Below are positions 5,056-6,254 of a stretch of 6,254 nucleotides of DNA, piece after piece. This DNA is from Desulfobacteraceae bacterium (GTDB lineage Bacteria; Desulfobacterota; Desulfobacteria; Desulfobacterales; SURF-7). A model generated the notes under the pieces. The model saw only the letters and a list, made by a program, of their open reading frames with translations, did no database searches and was not told the DNA's origin. The DNA is taken from assembly GCA_030619585.1 (NCBI GenBank), contig JAUXBD010000096.1, positions 1 to 6,254 on the forward strand. Direction: 5' to 3'. The number at the start of each line of letters is the position of its first letter. Positions within the stretch are counted from its first letter, which is position 1. Both the position numbers and the translations under genes were made by a program.

Positions 5056-6254
5056 ATGAAGAGTATAAGATCGCTTTTTAAATTGTTTGTCTTTTTTCTG
5101 ATAGTGTTTTTTCTAAGTAATGATTATGTTTCTGCAGATGCAGGGATGTATGATATATCAAGATTTATTTCCCCTGAAATATGTGGTGACTGTCACAGTG
5201 ATATATACAGCCAGTGGGAAAATTCAATGCATAACCTGTCGCATAAAGATCCGGTATATCAAAGCCTTTCAAAATTTTTTCTAAATGGGCTTTCTGATAA
5301 AGATGAAATCGCAGAGGCCGAATCATGCGTTAAATGTCATACCCCTGTGGGTGTTGTTTCAGGCTTTCCTGAAAAAACGTCTGATGACTTATCAAAAACA
5401 CCGAAGATAGCGACAAAGGGTATCCAGTGCGATTACTGTCATTCAGCAGTTTCCATTGAAAAAATGTATAATAACGGCTTAAAACTTGATCCCGGATATG
5501 GAGAAGATGATCCCGGTACCAAAAGAGGCCCCTTAAAGGAATGCGAATCTGATTTTCATGAGACTGCTTTTTCCAAAATTCATACAGGTTCAGAAATATG
5601 CGGCACATGCCACAATGTTAAACACGTTGCATTTAATACAAACCTTGAGACCACCTATGATGAATGGGAAAAAAGCCCTTATAATTCCGATAACCCGGAA
5701 AAGAGAATAACCTGTCAGGGCTGCCATATGTACCAGAGGCCTGGCATACCATCCACCGGTTCAACAGAAAGACCCGCAAATCCAGGGTATGCTTCAGACG
5801 ACGGCCCCAAAAGAGAGCACATTTTTACCCACTACTTTGTCGGTGCAAACTGTATGGTGCCCGGGATGTTTGGTGGCAAGACAAAAATTAAAATGGCGGA
5901 AGAAAGGCTTAAAAACGCTGCTTTGATATCAATGGACACAAGCAGGGCCAAAAAAGGGAAGCTGAAAATAAAAGTCACAAATATTGGTGCAGGTCACTAC
6001 CTGCCAACCGGTGTTGCTAATGTGAGACAGATGTGGCTTGAAATTAAAGTTAAAGACAAAAGGGGCACTGTTGTTTATTCATCAGGTATTCTTGATAAAA
6101 ACGGCTATATTCCTGAAGGCACAAAAATTTTCAATACAGTTTTTGGTGATGGCAGAGGGAAGCCTGTTCTTAATATCGCAAAAGCAAGGGAAATACTTAA
6201 AGACAGCAGAATACCGCCTGGAAAATCAGCAATAGAATCAATAAATCTGCCTGA
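5056..6254 (+). CDS. Exported multiheme c-type cytochrome (cytochrome c554-like), partial at the 3' end
   Basis: The frame is open from the ATG at 5056 to the window edge, giving 399 codons with no stop. CGGAGG (5043-5048) precedes it. An N-terminal signal peptide is clear: basic MKSIRSLFK, a hydrophobic core at about 10-20, and likely cleavage near VSADA (25-29). Five CxxCH heme motifs are visible: CGDCH 43-47, CVKCH 91-95, CDYCH 125-129, CGTCH 182-186 and CQGCH 220-224. Extra histidines such as H59, H63, H168, H176, H190, H255 and H259 could be distal ligands. The spacing and the ICGDCHSDIYSQWENSMH context recall cytochrome c554-type multiheme proteins. After the heme region a domain begins near 285 with KVTNIGAGHYLPTGVANVRQ, a motif I associate with the beta-rich C-terminal part of some multiheme cytochromes. 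It should act in the periplasm or outside the cell in electron transfer; the redox partner or substrate is unknown. Confidence 0.9.
   Translation, partial: MKSIRSLFKLFVFFLIVFFLSNDYVSADAGMYDISRFISPEICGDCHSDIYSQWENSMHNLSHKDPVYQSLSKFFLNGLSDKDEIAEAESCVKCHTPVGVVSGFPEKTSDDLSKTPKIATKGIQCDYCHSAVSIEKMYNNGLKLDPGYGEDDPGTKRGPLKECESDFHETAFSKIHTGSEICGTCHNVKHVAFNTNLETTYDEWEKSPYNSDNPEKRITCQGCHMYQRPGIPSTGSTERPANPGYASDDGPKREHIFTHYFVGANCMVPGMFGGKTKIKMAEERLKNAALISMDTSRAKKGKLKIKVTNIGAGHYLPTGVANVRQMWLEIKVKDKRGTVVYSSGILDKNGYIPEGTKIFNTVFGDGRGKPVLNIAKAREILKDSRIPPGKSAIESINLP

Noticed and set aside
5330..5608. A 92-codon open frame on the minus strand.
   Set aside because: It lies entirely inside the multiheme cytochrome gene, which has a signal peptide and five CxxCH motifs; the reverse frame has no recognisable domain.
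1..6254. CRISPR arrays, tRNA or rRNA genes, insertion sequences and attachment sites.
   Set aside because: No regular repeat-spacer pattern, cloverleaf, transposase or terminal inverted repeats were visible on either strand.

Overview
The window looks like chromosomal DNA of an anaerobic, AT-rich bacterium of the Desulfobacterota (a sulfate-reducer-like, Desulfobacteraceae-type genome). The clues are a two-gene YeeE/YedE-type sulfur transporter, c-type multiheme cytochromes, an NtrB/NtrC-style two-component system whose sensor carries its own CxxCH heme motif, and a thiol peroxidase. The assignment rests on gene content and protein character only; no database search was possible.

Layout, left to right. 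Positions 1-658 (minus strand) hold two tightly coupled genes of a split YeeE/YedE transporter; the second runs off the left edge. Positions 659-1076 are a divergent regulatory region. It has a good sigma-54 promoter facing the transporter, two near-identical dyads (TGCCA-TTT-TGGCA type) 61 bp apart at typical enhancer distance, and a weaker sigma-54-like site facing right. Positions 1077-1574 (plus) encode the thiol peroxidase Tpx. Tpx converges on a minus-strand operon, 4648 down to 1660, made of a membrane histidine kinase with a periplasmic DUF3365/Tll0287-like c-heme domain and a sigma-54-dependent response regulator (REC, AAA+ with GAFTGA, Fis-type HTH). Positions 4649-5055 are a second divergent region with a sigma-54-like site that shares the exact 11-mer AAGTGGCACAC with the transporter promoter. 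It also has a 15-bp dyad, a leader hairpin and a 29-codon ORF that looks like the N-terminus of rubrerythrin. From 5056 to the right edge runs an exported cytochrome with at least five CxxCH motifs, incomplete here.

Working model (inference): the kinase senses a redox or gaseous signal through a c-type heme in the periplasm and phosphorylates the NtrC-family regulator. The regulator then activates sigma-54 promoters on both sides of its operon, linking a sulfur-compound transporter, possibly the peroxidase, and the multiheme cytochrome into one local redox or oxidative-stress regulon. The kinase/regulator pair and the transporter promoter are well supported. The membership of tpx and the cytochrome, and the identity of the signal, are hypotheses.
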